DNA from: Pedococcus aerophilus
GTDB lineage: Bacteria > Actinomycetota > Actinomycetes > Actinomycetales > Dermatophilaceae
Direction of reading: 5' to 3'
Length of the DNA: 64,000 nucleotides
NCBI RefSeq assembly: GCF_039532215.1
Contig: NZ_BAAARN010000003.1
Span: forward strand, 124,001 to 188,000
Part shown: piece by piece, positions 49,368 to 58,795 of the stretch
Position numbering within the stretch: the stretch's first letter is position 1
Layout: every line of letters begins with the position of its first letter
Translations under genes and position numbers: made by a program
The notes under the pieces: generated by a model
What the model was told of the DNA's origin: nothing
Databases searched by the model: none
The model's input: the letters and a program-made list of their open reading frames with translations, nothing else

Positions 49368-50170
49368 CCCTCCCTGCCGACCTCCGCGAGGCAGCCGCGC
49401 TCTTCGCCGAGCGGGACCGGGTCCTCGTGGCCACCGACTTCGACGGCGTGCTGGCCCCGCTCGTGCTCGACCCGTCCACGTCCGCCCCGCTCCCGGGGAC
49501 GATCGAGGACCTGCGTGCCCTGCACGGCTACCCGCAGACGTGGGCGGCCGTGGTGTCCGGTCGCGACCTGGCCACCCTCACCGAGCTGACCGGTCTGGGC
49601 GACAGCAGCGTCACCCGGATCGGGAGCCACGGCGCGGAGTCCAGCGAGGCCGCGGACGACGCCGGTGGCACCGAGCTGACCGACGCCCAGCGTGAGCACC
49701 TGACCGCCCTGACGGCCGAGCTCGAGGACCTGTGCGCCGGGCTGTCCGAGGGGGTCTACCTCGAGCACAAGCCGAGCGCCGTCGTGCTGCACACGCGCCG
49801 GATGGCGGACGAACCCGCCGCCGAGGCCGAGCAGGCGGCGCTCGAGGTGGCCGCGCGCCATACCGGCCTGCACGTCCTGCACGGCAAGCAGGTGGTGGAG
49901 ATGAGCGTCCTGCAGGCCGACAAGGGCACCGCGCTCGTCGCCCTGCGCGACGCCGTCGGGGCCACCCACGTGGCCTACTTCGGCGACGACGTGACCGACG
50001 AGCACGCGTTCAGCGCCCTCGGCGACGACGACCTCACGGTGAAGGTCGGCGACGGGGAGACCGCCGCGCGGTTCCGCGTCGCCGGTCCGCAGGACGCAGC
50101 CCAGGCGCTGTCCCTCCTGCGCACCCTCCGCGCCGCCGCCACCACCGCCACCGACCCCCTTGCGATGTGA
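49364..50170 (+). CDS. otsB: trehalose-6-phosphate phosphatase
   Basis: 268 aa, GTG start in a GTGA overlap with otsA. HAD phosphatase: motif I VATDFDGVLAPL near residue 22, motif II VVSGRDLATL, cap residues HGAESSEAAD and LEHKPSAVVLHTR, motif III VLQADKGTALVAL, motif IV YFGDDVTDEHAFSAL. Dephosphorylates trehalose-6-phosphate to trehalose. A perfect 40-base palindrome starts inside its last codons and ends transcription on both strands. Confidence 0.94.
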   Translation: MTLPADLREAAALFAERDRVLVATDFDGVLAPLVLDPSTSAPLPGTIEDLRALHGYPQTWAAVVSGRDLATLTELTGLGDSSVTRIGSHGAESSEAADDAGGTELTDAQREHLTALTAELEDLCAGLSEGVYLEHKPSAVVLHTRRMADEPAAEAEQAALEVAARHTGLHVLHGKQVVEMSVLQADKGTALVALRDAVGATHVAYFGDDVTDEHAFSALGDDDLTVKVGDGETAARFRVAGPQDAAQALSLLRTLRAAATTATDPLAM

Positions 50171-50202
50171 ACGCGCCGGGGATCCCCGGCGCGTTCACAT
50201 CG
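50163..50202. terminator. 40-base perfect palindrome at the otsB end
   Basis: Every base from 50163 to 50202 is self-complementary about 50182/50183 and it includes the otsB stop (50168-50170). In RNA it would form a stem of up to ~18 pairs with a minimal loop. It lies between convergent otsB and the LacI gene (stop at 50250), so it probably serves both as a bidirectional terminator. Confidence 0.75.
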
Positions 50203-50249
50203 AACCGCGAGGAAACCGCGAGCAAGGGGTGCGCCACCAGGCGGAGGAG

Positions 50250-51263
50250 CTAGCGTCTGGGCACGGCTCCGGTCGAGGCACGGACGACGAGCTCGGGACG
50301 GAAGACGTACTCCGCCCGCGGGGTCGGCTCGCCACGGATCTCGTCGAGCAGCGCCCGGACCGCGGCCTCCGCCATCGGCTGCACGCTCTGGCGGACGGTC
50401 GTCAGCGGCGGGTCGGTGAAGGCGATGAGCGGTGAGTCGTCGTACCCGACGACGGAGAAGTCCTCCGGCACCCGCAGGCCCGCGCGCCGGGCTGCGCGGA
50501 TCGCCCCGAGGGCCATGAGGTCGGAGCCGCAGACGACGGCGGTGCAGCCCTTGTCGAGGAGCCGGGCACCAGCGGTGTCGCCACCCTCGACGGAGAACAT
50601 CGTGCGCTCGATGAGCTCCTCCACGTCGTCGCGGCCGAGCAGCGTGTGCATCGAGGACCGGAAGCCCGCGATCTTGCGGATGACCGGCACGAACCGGTCG
50701 GGGCCGATGGCGAGCCCGATGCGGGTGTGGCCGAGCTGCACGAGGTGCGTCAGCGCCAGCTCCATGGACGCCACGTCGTCGTTGGAGATGAACGGGGCGT
50801 CGATGCCCTGCTGGTAGCCGTTGACCAGGACGATCGGCAGGCCGCGTTCGCGCAGGGCGGCGTAGCGGTCGGTGTCCTCGGTGACGTCGGCGTGCTGGCC
50901 CGAGACGTAGATGATCCCGGCGACGCCGCGGTCGAGGAGCATCTGGACGTACTCGTCCTCGTGCACCCCACCGGGGGTCTGCGTGCACAGGACCGGGGTG
51001 AACTGGTGGCGCGCGAGGGCCGTCTCGATGATCTGCGCGAAGGCCGGGAAGATCGGGTTGGTGAGCTCGGGGACGATCAGGCCGACGAGGTCGGCGGACT
51101 TGCGCCGCAGCCGCGAGGGCCGGTCGTAGCCGAGCACGTCGAGGGAGTGCAGCACGGCCTCGCGGGTGGACTCGGCCACCCCGGGCTTGCCGTTGAGCAC
51201 CCTGCTGACCGTCGCCTCGCTGACGTCCGCATGGACCGCGATGTCGGCCAGTCTCGCCTTCAC
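50250..51263 (-). CDS. LacI-family transcriptional regulator
   Basis: 337 aa. HTH at residues ~4-22 (RLADIAVHADVSEATVSRVL, then NGKPGVAEST and the hinge), followed by a periplasmic-binding-protein-like effector domain (DLVGLIVPELTNPIFPAFAQ, GYDDSPLIAFTDPPLTTVRQ). The ligand is probably a sugar. It is divergent from the MsmK-like ABC ATPase gene; three candidate operators lie between them. Likely represses itself and the ATPase gene. Confidence 0.93.
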   Translation of the reverse strand: MKARLADIAVHADVSEATVSRVLNGKPGVAESTREAVLHSLDVLGYDRPSRLRRKSADLVGLIVPELTNPIFPAFAQIIETALARHQFTPVLCTQTPGGVHEDEYVQMLLDRGVAGIIYVSGQHADVTEDTDRYAALRERGLPIVLVNGYQQGIDAPFISNDDVASMELALTHLVQLGHTRIGLAIGPDRFVPVIRKIAGFRSSMHTLLGRDDVEELIERTMFSVEGGDTAGARLLDKGCTAVVCGSDLMALGAIRAARRAGLRVPEDFSVVGYDDSPLIAFTDPPLTTVRQSVQPMAEAAVRALLDEIRGEPTPRAEYVFRPELVVRASTGAVPRR

Positions 51264-51302
51264 GACGTCCCTCCCCCGTAGCTGGTGTGGCTGCGCAATC
51301 TA

Positions 51303-51314
51303 GCAAGAACTTGC
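51303..51314. promoter_or_regulatory. candidate LacI-family operator 1
   Basis: GCAAGAACTTGC, perfect 5-base arms around AA, 40 bases upstream of the LacI gene start. Confidence 0.5.
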
Positions 51315-51333
51315 AGCCTCCCCGGTCACGTCC

Positions 51334-51349
51334 GTGCAAGAAGTTTCAC
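51334..51349. promoter_or_regulatory. candidate LacI-family operator 2
   Basis: GTGCAAGAAGTTTCAC, imperfect palindrome sharing the GCAAGAA half of site 1. Confidence 0.4.
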
Positions 51350-51405
51350 CTCGGGAGCGGTCGTCGAGCGGCGCCAGCGAGGGCGACGCGACGCACACTC
51401 GCTGC

Positions 51406-51417
51406 GCAAACGTTTCC
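51406..51417. promoter_or_regulatory. candidate LacI-family operator 3
   Basis: GCAAACGTTTCC with the central CG and AAACGTTT core typical of LacI/GalR operators, 140 bases upstream of the ABC ATPase ATG. Confidence 0.55.
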
Positions 51418-51556
51418 ATCCTGCGGATGGGAGGTGGTCAAACCGCCCTCGCTCCGACAGACTGACCTCACCGACGACACCGATGTCGCCGGTGTTCCAC
51501 CTTTACAACGGATCGTCCGGCACGTTCCTGCCGGTGAAGGAAAGGCAAAGACGCCC

Positions 51557-52666
<1,110 letters not shown>

Positions 52667-52686
52667 CCGCAGCAGCACCGTGTACG

Positions 52687-52725
52687 CCGTGTGGCCGGCT
52701 CCCGCGCAGGGGGCCGGCCACACGG
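52687..52725 (+). terminator. terminator of the ABC ATPase gene
   Basis: 13-base arms 52687-52699 and 52713-52725 (ccgtgtggccggc and complement), 13-base loop, 20 bases after the stop. Confidence 0.75.
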
Positions 52726-52786
52726 CTGTCCGGGACCGACGCGAACACCTCGTCCCACCCGACGACCTGAGTGGGAGCATGGACCC

Positions 52787-54037
52787 GTGGCCCTGAACAT
52801 CACCGCATCCCGGCCCGACCCGGCCCTGCTCGACCTCCCCTGGGAGCTCCCGCTGGAGACCTGGCCGGAGGAGTACCTCGCCGCCCTGCCCCGAGGCATC
52901 TCGCGTCACGTCGTGCGCTTCGTCAAGCTCTCCGGGCGGGTCCTGGCGGTCAAGGAGATCAAGGCCGACATCGCCGCCCGCGAGTACCAGATGCTGCGGG
53001 TGCTCAACAAGATCGAGGTCCCCTGCGTCCAGCCGTTCGGCGTCGTCAGCGGTCGGGTGGACGTCGACGGCAACCCGCTCGACGCCTGCCTGATCACCCA
53101 GCACCTGCAGTTCTCGCTGCCCTACCGCGCCCTGTTCAGCCAGTCGCTGCGCGAGGGCACCTCGACCCGCCTCATCGACGCCCTCGCGGTGCTGCTCGTC
53201 CGGCTGCACCTCAGCGGCTTCTGGTGGGGCGACGTGTCGTTGTCCAACACCCTGTTCCGCCGGGACGCCGGCGCCTTCGCCGCCTACCTCGTCGACGCCG
53301 AGACCGGTGAGCTGCACCAGTCGCTCACCGACGGCCAGCGCGAGCACGACCTCGACATCGCCCGCGTCAACATCGCCGGCGAGCTGATGGACCTCGAGGC
53401 CGGCGGCTTCCTCGAGGCGGGCACCGACGCCGTGGACACCTCCAACCGGATCGTCACCCGCTACACCGAGCTCTGGGACGAGCTGACCGGTCTCGAACGC
53501 TTCGAGCGCGGCGACCGGTGGCGGGTCGACGAGCGCATCCGCCGGCTCAACGAGCTGGGGTTCGACGTCGGCGAGCTCGCCATCTCCACCGACTTCGACG
53601 GCACCACGATCCAGATCCAGCCCAAGGTCGTCGACGCGGGTCACCACTCCCGTCGTCTCCTGCGCCTCACCGGGCTCGACGTCGAGGAGAACCAGGCCCG
53701 TCGCCTGCTCAACGACCTCGACTCCTACCGTGCCGGCACCGACCGCCAGAACGACGACGAGGAGATCGTGGCCCACGACTGGCTGGCCAGGATCTACGAG
53801 CCGATCACCCGGACCGTGCCGCGCGACATGGCTGCCAAGCTCGAGCCGGCCGAGCTCTTCCACGAGGTGCTGGAGCACCGCTGGTACATGTCCGAGCGGG
53901 CCGGGCACGACGTGCCGATCGAGGACGCGATCCGGGACTACGTCGCGACGGTCCTGCCGAACAAGCCGGACGAGGCCAGGGTCGTGGGCGTCGACACGGT
54001 GGAGATGCCGGTCGTCGCGATGTTCGACGACCGGTAG
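52787..54037 (+). CDS. DUF4032 domain protein
   Basis: 416 aa from the GTG at 52787, with GGGAG upstream. N-terminal ~210 residues look like a kinase-fold remnant (LSGRVLAVKEIKADIAAREY, LLVRLHLSGFWWGDVSLSN with an HxxD-like WWGD) as described for DUF4032/Lipopolysaccharide-kinase-like proteins; residues ~250-410 form the DUF4032 C-terminal region (DVEENQARRLLNDLDSYRAG, HDWLARIYEPITRTVP). Widespread in Actinobacteria; the substrate is unknown. Followed by short cytosine-rich repeats and the RDD genes. Confidence 0.88.
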   Translation: MALNITASRPDPALLDLPWELPLETWPEEYLAALPRGISRHVVRFVKLSGRVLAVKEIKADIAAREYQMLRVLNKIEVPCVQPFGVVSGRVDVDGNPLDACLITQHLQFSLPYRALFSQSLREGTSTRLIDALAVLLVRLHLSGFWWGDVSLSNTLFRRDAGAFAAYLVDAETGELHQSLTDGQREHDLDIARVNIAGELMDLEAGGFLEAGTDAVDTSNRIVTRYTELWDELTGLERFERGDRWRVDERIRRLNELGFDVGELAISTDFDGTTIQIQPKVVDAGHHSRRLLRLTGLDVEENQARRLLNDLDSYRAGTDRQNDDEEIVAHDWLARIYEPITRTVPRDMAAKLEPAELFHEVLEHRWYMSERAGHDVPIEDAIRDYVATVLPNKPDEARVVGVDTVEMPVVAMFDDR

Positions 54038-54075
54038 GACGGTGTCCGGGGACGGTAGGGCGGCCGGCGGCCCCT

Positions 54076-54145
54076 CCAATCGTCACCCTCCCTCGTCACC
54101 CTCCAATCGTCACCCTCCCCTCGTCACCTTCCCCTCGTCCCCTCT
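54076..54145. repeat. short tandem repeats (cgtcaccctcc-like units)
   Basis: About five imperfect 13-14 base units around the core cgtcaccctcc. Located between the DUF4032 stop and the RDD gene. Possibly slippage-generated; function unknown. Confidence 0.7.
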
Positions 54146-54252
54146 CCCTGTGGGGATCGAGAAGTCCCGAATCCGCCTCGCCGGTCCCGGTCCGGGCGCT
54201 ACCTTTTCCGCCGGGCCCGGGGGCGGGACACGGTGGCGGCAAGGGGACGACC

Positions 54253-54864
54253 ATGAGCGAGCACGAGCAGCTGACGACCGCCAACGGCGTCGTGTCGGGC
54301 CACTGGGTCCCGATGGCGGGGTGGGGACGGCGCGTCGCCGCGCGGCTCATCGACGAGGCCCTCTACCTCGTGGCCCTGACGCCGTACTTCGTCGGCTGGT
54401 TCGTCCTCGCCGGCGCACTCCCGGGCCTCACCGTCGTCTCGACGAACCCGCCCAGCTCGTCCTCGTCGGTCGACCTCGGCACCCTGCTGCTGGCGACCGG
54501 GCTGATGCTGCTGGGCTCGGTCCTCGCGCTCGTCGCCTTCATCTGGAACCGCGTCATCCAGCAGGGCCGCACCGGGCAGAGCATCGGCAAGTCCGCGCTG
54601 AGCCTGCACCTCGTGAGTGCGACGAGCGGCACGCCCATCGGCGCCGGGACGTCGTTCCTGCGAGAGCTCGCGCACGTCCTCGACGGGTTCTTCTACCTCG
54701 GCTACCTCTGGCCGCTGTGGGACCGGCAGAAGCAGACCTTCGCCGACAAGATCGTCGGCAGCGTCGTGGCCCACGCGGTGGCTGCACCCGGGCCTGCACC
54801 GGCGCCGGCGCCTGGGGCCGGCGACACGGCCCCGGGTCAGCTCCCCGGTAGCCTCCCGGCATGA
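54253..54864 (+). CDS. RDD-family membrane protein
   Basis: 203 aa from the ATG at 54253. RDD fold: GRRVAARLIDEALYLVALTP (the Arg-Asp pair), two further helices, and the conserved QQGRTGQSIGKSALSLHLVS and WDRQKQTFADKIVGSVV. C-terminal ~25 residues are Pro/Ala rich. Function of the family is unproven (possibly transport or antiporter-like). Its stop overlaps the next RDD gene by 4 bases (ATGA), so they are cotranslated paralogues. Confidence 0.9.
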   Translation: MSEHEQLTTANGVVSGHWVPMAGWGRRVAARLIDEALYLVALTPYFVGWFVLAGALPGLTVVSTNPPSSSSSVDLGTLLLATGLMLLGSVLALVAFIWNRVIQQGRTGQSIGKSALSLHLVSATSGTPIGAGTSFLRELAHVLDGFFYLGYLWPLWDRQKQTFADKIVGSVVAHAVAAPGPAPAPAPGAGDTAPGQLPGSLPA

Positions 54865-55427
54865 CCGAGCAGCCGCCGACGCCATACCTCCAGCCCGCGA
54901 CCGGTCATCCCTCCGGTGGGTTCGACAGGTCTTTCGACGGGCCCTGGGGCCCGCTCGCCGACTGGGGCACCCGCGTCGGCGCCTCCATCATCGACTCGCT
55001 CGTCGCCCTGGTCGCCGCGATCCCCTACGTCATCGGGTTCGTGCTCATCATCACGGGAGCCGGCAGCGGCTACGACACCACGACGATCGAGTACGAACCG
55101 GACGATGCCAGCCGCGGGCTGGTCGTGACCGGGATCGTGCTCATCGCGGTCGGCTTCCTGCTCGCCCTTGGCCTGGTGCTGTGGAACCGCGTCCTGCGCC
55201 AGGGCCGTACCGGCCAGAGCATCGGCAAGAAGGTCCTGGGCATCAAGCTCGTCGACGAGCACACCGGCCAGCCCGTCGGCCCGGGCATGGCGTTCGTGCG
55301 CGAGATCGCCCACACGCTCGACGGCTTCGCCTACATCGGCTACCTCTGGCCGCTGTGGGACTCCAAGCGCCAGACCTTCGCCGACAAGGTCGTCAAGACG
55401 CTCGTGGTGCGGGTCCCCAGCTCCTGA
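54861..55427 (+). CDS. RDD-family membrane protein, second copy
   Basis: 188 aa. Same layout as the upstream gene: WGTRVGASIIDSLVALVAAI, RQGRTGQSIGKKVLGIKLVD, and WDSKRQTFADKVVKTLVV. Shared IGYLWPLWD and GQSIGK segments show that the two arose by duplication. A 17-base hairpin terminator follows 18 bases after the stop and also serves the convergent gene. Confidence 0.9.
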   Translation: MTEQPPTPYLQPATGHPSGGFDRSFDGPWGPLADWGTRVGASIIDSLVALVAAIPYVIGFVLIITGAGSGYDTTTIEYEPDDASRGLVVTGIVLIAVGFLLALGLVLWNRVLRQGRTGQSIGKKVLGIKLVDEHTGQPVGPGMAFVREIAHTLDGFAYIGYLWPLWDSKRQTFADKVVKTLVVRVPSS

Positions 55428-55444
55428 CTCCACGCAGGGACGAC

Positions 55445-55481
55445 GAAGGGCGGTGACCACCCGTGGTGGTCACCGCCCTTC
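55445..55481. terminator. bidirectional hairpin terminator
   Basis: 17-base perfect arms 55445-55461 and 55465-55481, 3-base loop, between the second RDD gene and the convergent small membrane protein gene. Confidence 0.85.
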
Positions 55482-55503
55482 ACTGCGTATGGCGCCGCCG
55501 GCG

Positions 55504-56055
55504 TCAGGCCCGCGGCCCGGAGGAGGCCCGGTAGAACTCCGAGGACTCCTTCTTCCAGAGCAGGACGATGATGTACGCGCCCAACAGGGTCGACACCACC
55601 GTGAGCAGCTTGGAGACGACCGGACCGGGCTGGATCACGGTGCTCAGCAGCCCGAGGACGCTGAAGCCGAAGAACACCGTGGCCACGATCCGCGCCCACG
55701 ACTTGCCCTTGCCGTTCGCCGAGGCCATCCAGAGCCACAGCCCGACGCCGATGAGGCCGAAGACGATGCCCGTCGCGGTGCCGATGGTCACGGCGCTGTC
55801 GACCTGGGCAGGCGTGAGGCTGGTGCTGGACTTCTCCACCGCGTCGCGCACGGCGTCCCGCATGAACAGCGACAGCAGCAGGCCGAGGACGCTGAGACCT
55901 GCCCCGACCTTCATGAGCAGGACGGCCTGGTCCATGGCCGGCGGACGCGTGACCGCGGCGGCAGGCGGCGCCTGGCTCGGGTCTAACTGGGGCATCTGGC
56001 CGTAGCCGCCGCCCTGCGGTCCGGGCGGAGGCGGCGGGTTTCCGTAGTCAGACAT
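55504..56055 (-). CDS. four-helix membrane protein with proline-rich N-terminus
   Basis: 183 aa from the ATG at 56055. First ~40 residues are Pro/Gly/Gln-rich (MSDYGNPPPPPGPQGGG), then four helices: AVLLMKVGAGLSVLGLLLSL, TATGIVFGLIGVGLWLWMAS, ARIVATVFFGFSVLGLLSTV, TVVSTLLGAYIIVLLWKKES. Resembles many actinobacterial proteins of unknown role with cytoplasmic PPxG tails. Monocistronic, 98 bases upstream (by transcription) of the rlmB stop. Confidence 0.8.
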   Translation of the reverse strand: MSDYGNPPPPPGPQGGGYGQMPQLDPSQAPPAAAVTRPPAMDQAVLLMKVGAGLSVLGLLLSLFMRDAVRDAVEKSSTSLTPAQVDSAVTIGTATGIVFGLIGVGLWLWMASANGKGKSWARIVATVFFGFSVLGLLSTVIQPGPVVSKLLTVVSTLLGAYIIVLLWKKESSEFYRASSGPRA

Positions 56056-56153
56056 GTGTCGTTCCCTTCGAACGGGTCGCCGCTCCCCCCATGGGCGCGA
56101 CGCTGGGAACGCTAGCGGAAGGCCTGCCGGTTTGCCCTGATTGACGCCCCTGC

Positions 56154-57152
56154 TCAGCCCTGCTTGGCCTCCGCGCGACGACGCGCGACCTCGTAGAGCG
56201 TCACACCGGTCGCGATGCCGGCATTGAGCGACTCGGTCGCCGCCGACATGGGGATGGAGACGATCTGGTCGCAGGTCTCGCTGACGAGGCGCGACAGGCC
56301 CTTGCCCTCGGAGCCCACGACGATGACGATCGGCTCGGTCGCCAGGGCGAGTCCGGGCAGTTCGACGTCACCGTCCATGTCGAGGCCGAGGATGAAGAAA
56401 CCGGCCTTGCGGTACTCCTCCAGGGCGCGGGTCAGGTTGGAGGCCAACGCCACCGGCACCCGGGCCGCCGCACCGGCAGAGGTCTTCCAGGCGCTCGCGG
56501 TCATGCCGACGGAGCGGCGCTCCGGCACGACGACACCATGGCCACCGAAGGCCGCGACGGACCGGATGATCGCGCCGAGGTTCCGCGGGTCCGTGATGCC
56601 GTCCAGGGCCACGACGAGCGGGATGCCGGGCACCTGCGGGTCGATGAAGTCCTGGGGGTGGGCGTACTCGTAGGGCGGCACCTGCAGGGCCAGGCCTTGG
56701 TGGACGGCTCCGTCGGTGATGCGGTCGAGCTCACCCCGGGGCGTCTCGAGGATGGCGATGCCCTTGGCGGTGGCGGTCTTCAGGGCCTCACGGACGCGGT
56801 CGTCGGCGTCGATGCGCCCGGCGACGTACATCGTGGTGACGGGGATGTCGGCACGCAGCGCCTCGACGACCGAGTTGCGGCCGGCGACGATCTCACTGGA
56901 GGCCTTGCCACCGCGTCGCGAGCTGCCGCCGCGCGAGCCGGAGCCGCCGGAGCTGCGCGGCCCGGACGGACCGCCGCTCTTGGCAGCGGCCTTGGCCATC
57001 TTGTGCGCCTTGTGGTTGGGGCGGTCCTCCGCCCGCGGCGTGGGCCCCTTGCCCTCGAGACCACGACGACGCTGGCCGCCGGAGCCGACCGATGCACCCT
57101 TCTTGGACGCGCCCTTGCGGATCGCGCCGCGGCGCTGGGAGTTGCCTGCCAT
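56154..57152 (-). CDS. rlmB: 23S rRNA (guanosine-2'-O-)-methyltransferase RlmB/TrmH family
   Basis: 332 aa from the ATG at 57152. A ~85-residue basic, Gly/Ser/Arg-rich N-terminal extension precedes the SpoU substrate-binding domain ([20 protein letters not shown]) and the SpoU methyltransferase domain: [20 protein letters not shown] (motif 1), [20 protein letters not shown] (motif 2) and [20 protein letters not shown] (motif 3). It modifies G2251 in 23S rRNA. Overlaps cysS by one base (TGATG); this pair is conserved in Actinobacteria. Confidence 0.92.
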   Translation of the reverse strand: MAGNSQRRGAIRKGASKKGASVGSGGQRRRGLEGKGPTPRAEDRPNHKAHKMAKAAAKSGGPSGPRSSGGSGSRGGSSRRGGKASSEIVAGRNSVVEALRADIPVTTMYVAGRIDADDRVREALKTATAKGIAILETPRGELDRITDGAVHQGLALQVPPYEYAHPQDFIDPQVPGIPLVVALDGITDPRNLGAIIRSVAAFGGHGVVVPERRSVGMTASAWKTSAGAAARVPVALASNLTRALEEYRKAGFFILGLDMDGDVELPGLALATEPIVIVVGSEGKGLSRLVSETCDQIVSIPMSAATESLNAGIATGVTLYEVARRRAEAKQG

Positions 57153-58609
57153 CAGATGTCGCCTGTCTCTTCGTTGTCCCGCCGGGCCAGCGACCAGTTC
57201 GCTCCCGACGCGGTGTCCTCGATGACGATGCCGGCCAGCCCGAGCTGGTCGCGGATCGCGTCCGCCGTGGCGAAGTCGCGTGCTGCCCGGGCCGCGGCCC
57301 GGGCCTCGAGCTGGACCTGCACGAGGGCGTCGAGGGCGCCCTGGGCGTCGCCGGAGCCCGACGTGGTGTCGGTGCCCCACTGCGGGTCGAGGGGGTTGAC
57401 CCCCAGGAGGTCGGTCATGGCGACGACCGCGGCGAACGCCGTCGCCACCGCCTCGTCGTCGCCGTCGTCGAGCGCGGTGTTGCCGGCCCGCACGGTGTCG
57501 TGGACGACCGCGAGCGCACCGCTCACGTTGAGGTCGTCGTCCATCGCCGCGGCATACGCATCAGGGACGGTGCTGTGGTCGGGCGTCGTCGACGTGCCGT
57601 CGGGCAGCGCCCGCAGGGCGCGGGCGAGGAAGCCCTCGATGCGCGCCACGGTGGCCTCGGCCTCGCGCAGCGAACCCTCGTAGAAGTCGATAGTCGAGCG
57701 GTAGTGCGCGGCCGTGAGGTAGTAGCGCAGCGCCAGCGGACGGGCGACCTTGGTGACCTCGGAGACGACCAGGCTGTTGCCGAGCGACTTGCTCATCTTC
57801 TCGCCGCCCAGGGTGACCCAGGCGTTGTGCAGCCAGAAGTTGGCGAAGCCGAGGCCGGCCGCGTGCGACTGTGCCTGCTCGTTCTCGTGGTGCGGGAAGC
57901 GCAGGTCGACGCCGCCACCGTGGATGTCGAAGGCGTCACCGAGGTACTTGCGCGCCATGGCCGAGCACTCGAGGTGCCAGCCCGGGCGGCCGACCCCGAA
58001 CGGCGTCGGCCACGAGGCGGTCGCCGGCTCGGACTCCTTGCGTCCCTTCCAGAGCGCGAAGTCACGGGGGTCGCGCTTGCCGCGCGGGTCGGCGTCCTGC
58101 GCCGCCTCCATGTCCTCGATCTTCTGGTGGGTGAGCGATCCGTACTCCGGGAAGCTCTTGACGTCGAAGTAGACGTCGCCGCTGCCGTCGGTGGCCGCGT
58201 AGGCGTGACCCTTCTCGACGAGGGTGTCCATCAGCTCGACCATCTCGGTGATGTGCCCGGTCGCGCGCGGCTCGTAGGTCGGGGGCAGGACCCCCAGCGA
58301 CGCGAGCGCGGCTGCCGTGGCGACCTCGTTGCGGTAGGAGAGGGCAAACCACTCCTCGCCGGCCTCCGCGGACTTGGCCAGGATCTTGTCGTCGATGTCG
58401 GTGACGTTGCGGACCAGGGAGACGTCGTAGCCGTGACGGCCCTCGAGCCACCGGCGCAACACGTCGAAGGCGACGGCGAAACGGACGTGGCCGATGTGCG
58501 GCTGGCTCTGGGTCGTGAGCCCACAGATGTAGATCCCCACCTTGCCGGGCACCAAGGGGGTGAAGTCGCGCAGCTGCCGCGCGGCGGTGTCGTACAGGCG
58601 AAGACTCAC
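57152..58609 (-). CDS. cysS: cysteinyl-tRNA synthetase
   Basis: 485 aa. Class I synthetase: zinc/adenylate site [17 protein letters not shown] (HIGH), the CP1 zinc ligands in [20 protein letters not shown] and [20 protein letters not shown], and KMSKS in [12 protein letters not shown]. Size and motifs are complete. Essential for translation. In Actinobacteria it normally follows ispF; here two plus-strand genes lie between them. Confidence 0.95.
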   Translation of the reverse strand: MSLRLYDTAARQLRDFTPLVPGKVGIYICGLTTQSQPHIGHVRFAVAFDVLRRWLEGRHGYDVSLVRNVTDIDDKILAKSAEAGEEWFALSYRNEVATAAALASLGVLPPTYEPRATGHITEMVELMDTLVEKGHAYAATDGSGDVYFDVKSFPEYGSLTHQKIEDMEAAQDADPRGKRDPRDFALWKGRKESEPATASWPTPFGVGRPGWHLECSAMARKYLGDAFDIHGGGVDLRFPHHENEQAQSHAAGLGFANFWLHNAWVTLGGEKMSKSLGNSLVVSEVTKVARPLALRYYLTAAHYRSTIDFYEGSLREAEATVARIEGFLARALRALPDGTSTTPDHSTVPDAYAAAMDDDLNVSGALAVVHDTVRAGNTALDDGDDEAVATAFAAVVAMTDLLGVNPLDPQWGTDTTSGSGDAQGALDALVQVQLEARAAARAARDFATADAIRDQLGLAGIVIEDTASGANWSLARRDNEETGDI

Positions 58610-58795
58610 GGGCGCAAGGCTACCGGCGCGGGCACCCTCAGCCGAACCGCGAGCGCCTCAGGTGCGACCAGACCTGCCGTCCTGACCTGCTGCAAGCAGA
58701 ACTCATCAAAGGCAACCACGCACGAAACCGGGCCAGGGGGCCTAGGGTGACAAACAGGGGGCGTTCGCGCCACGGCCCGACGAGGGGGGTCGAGC

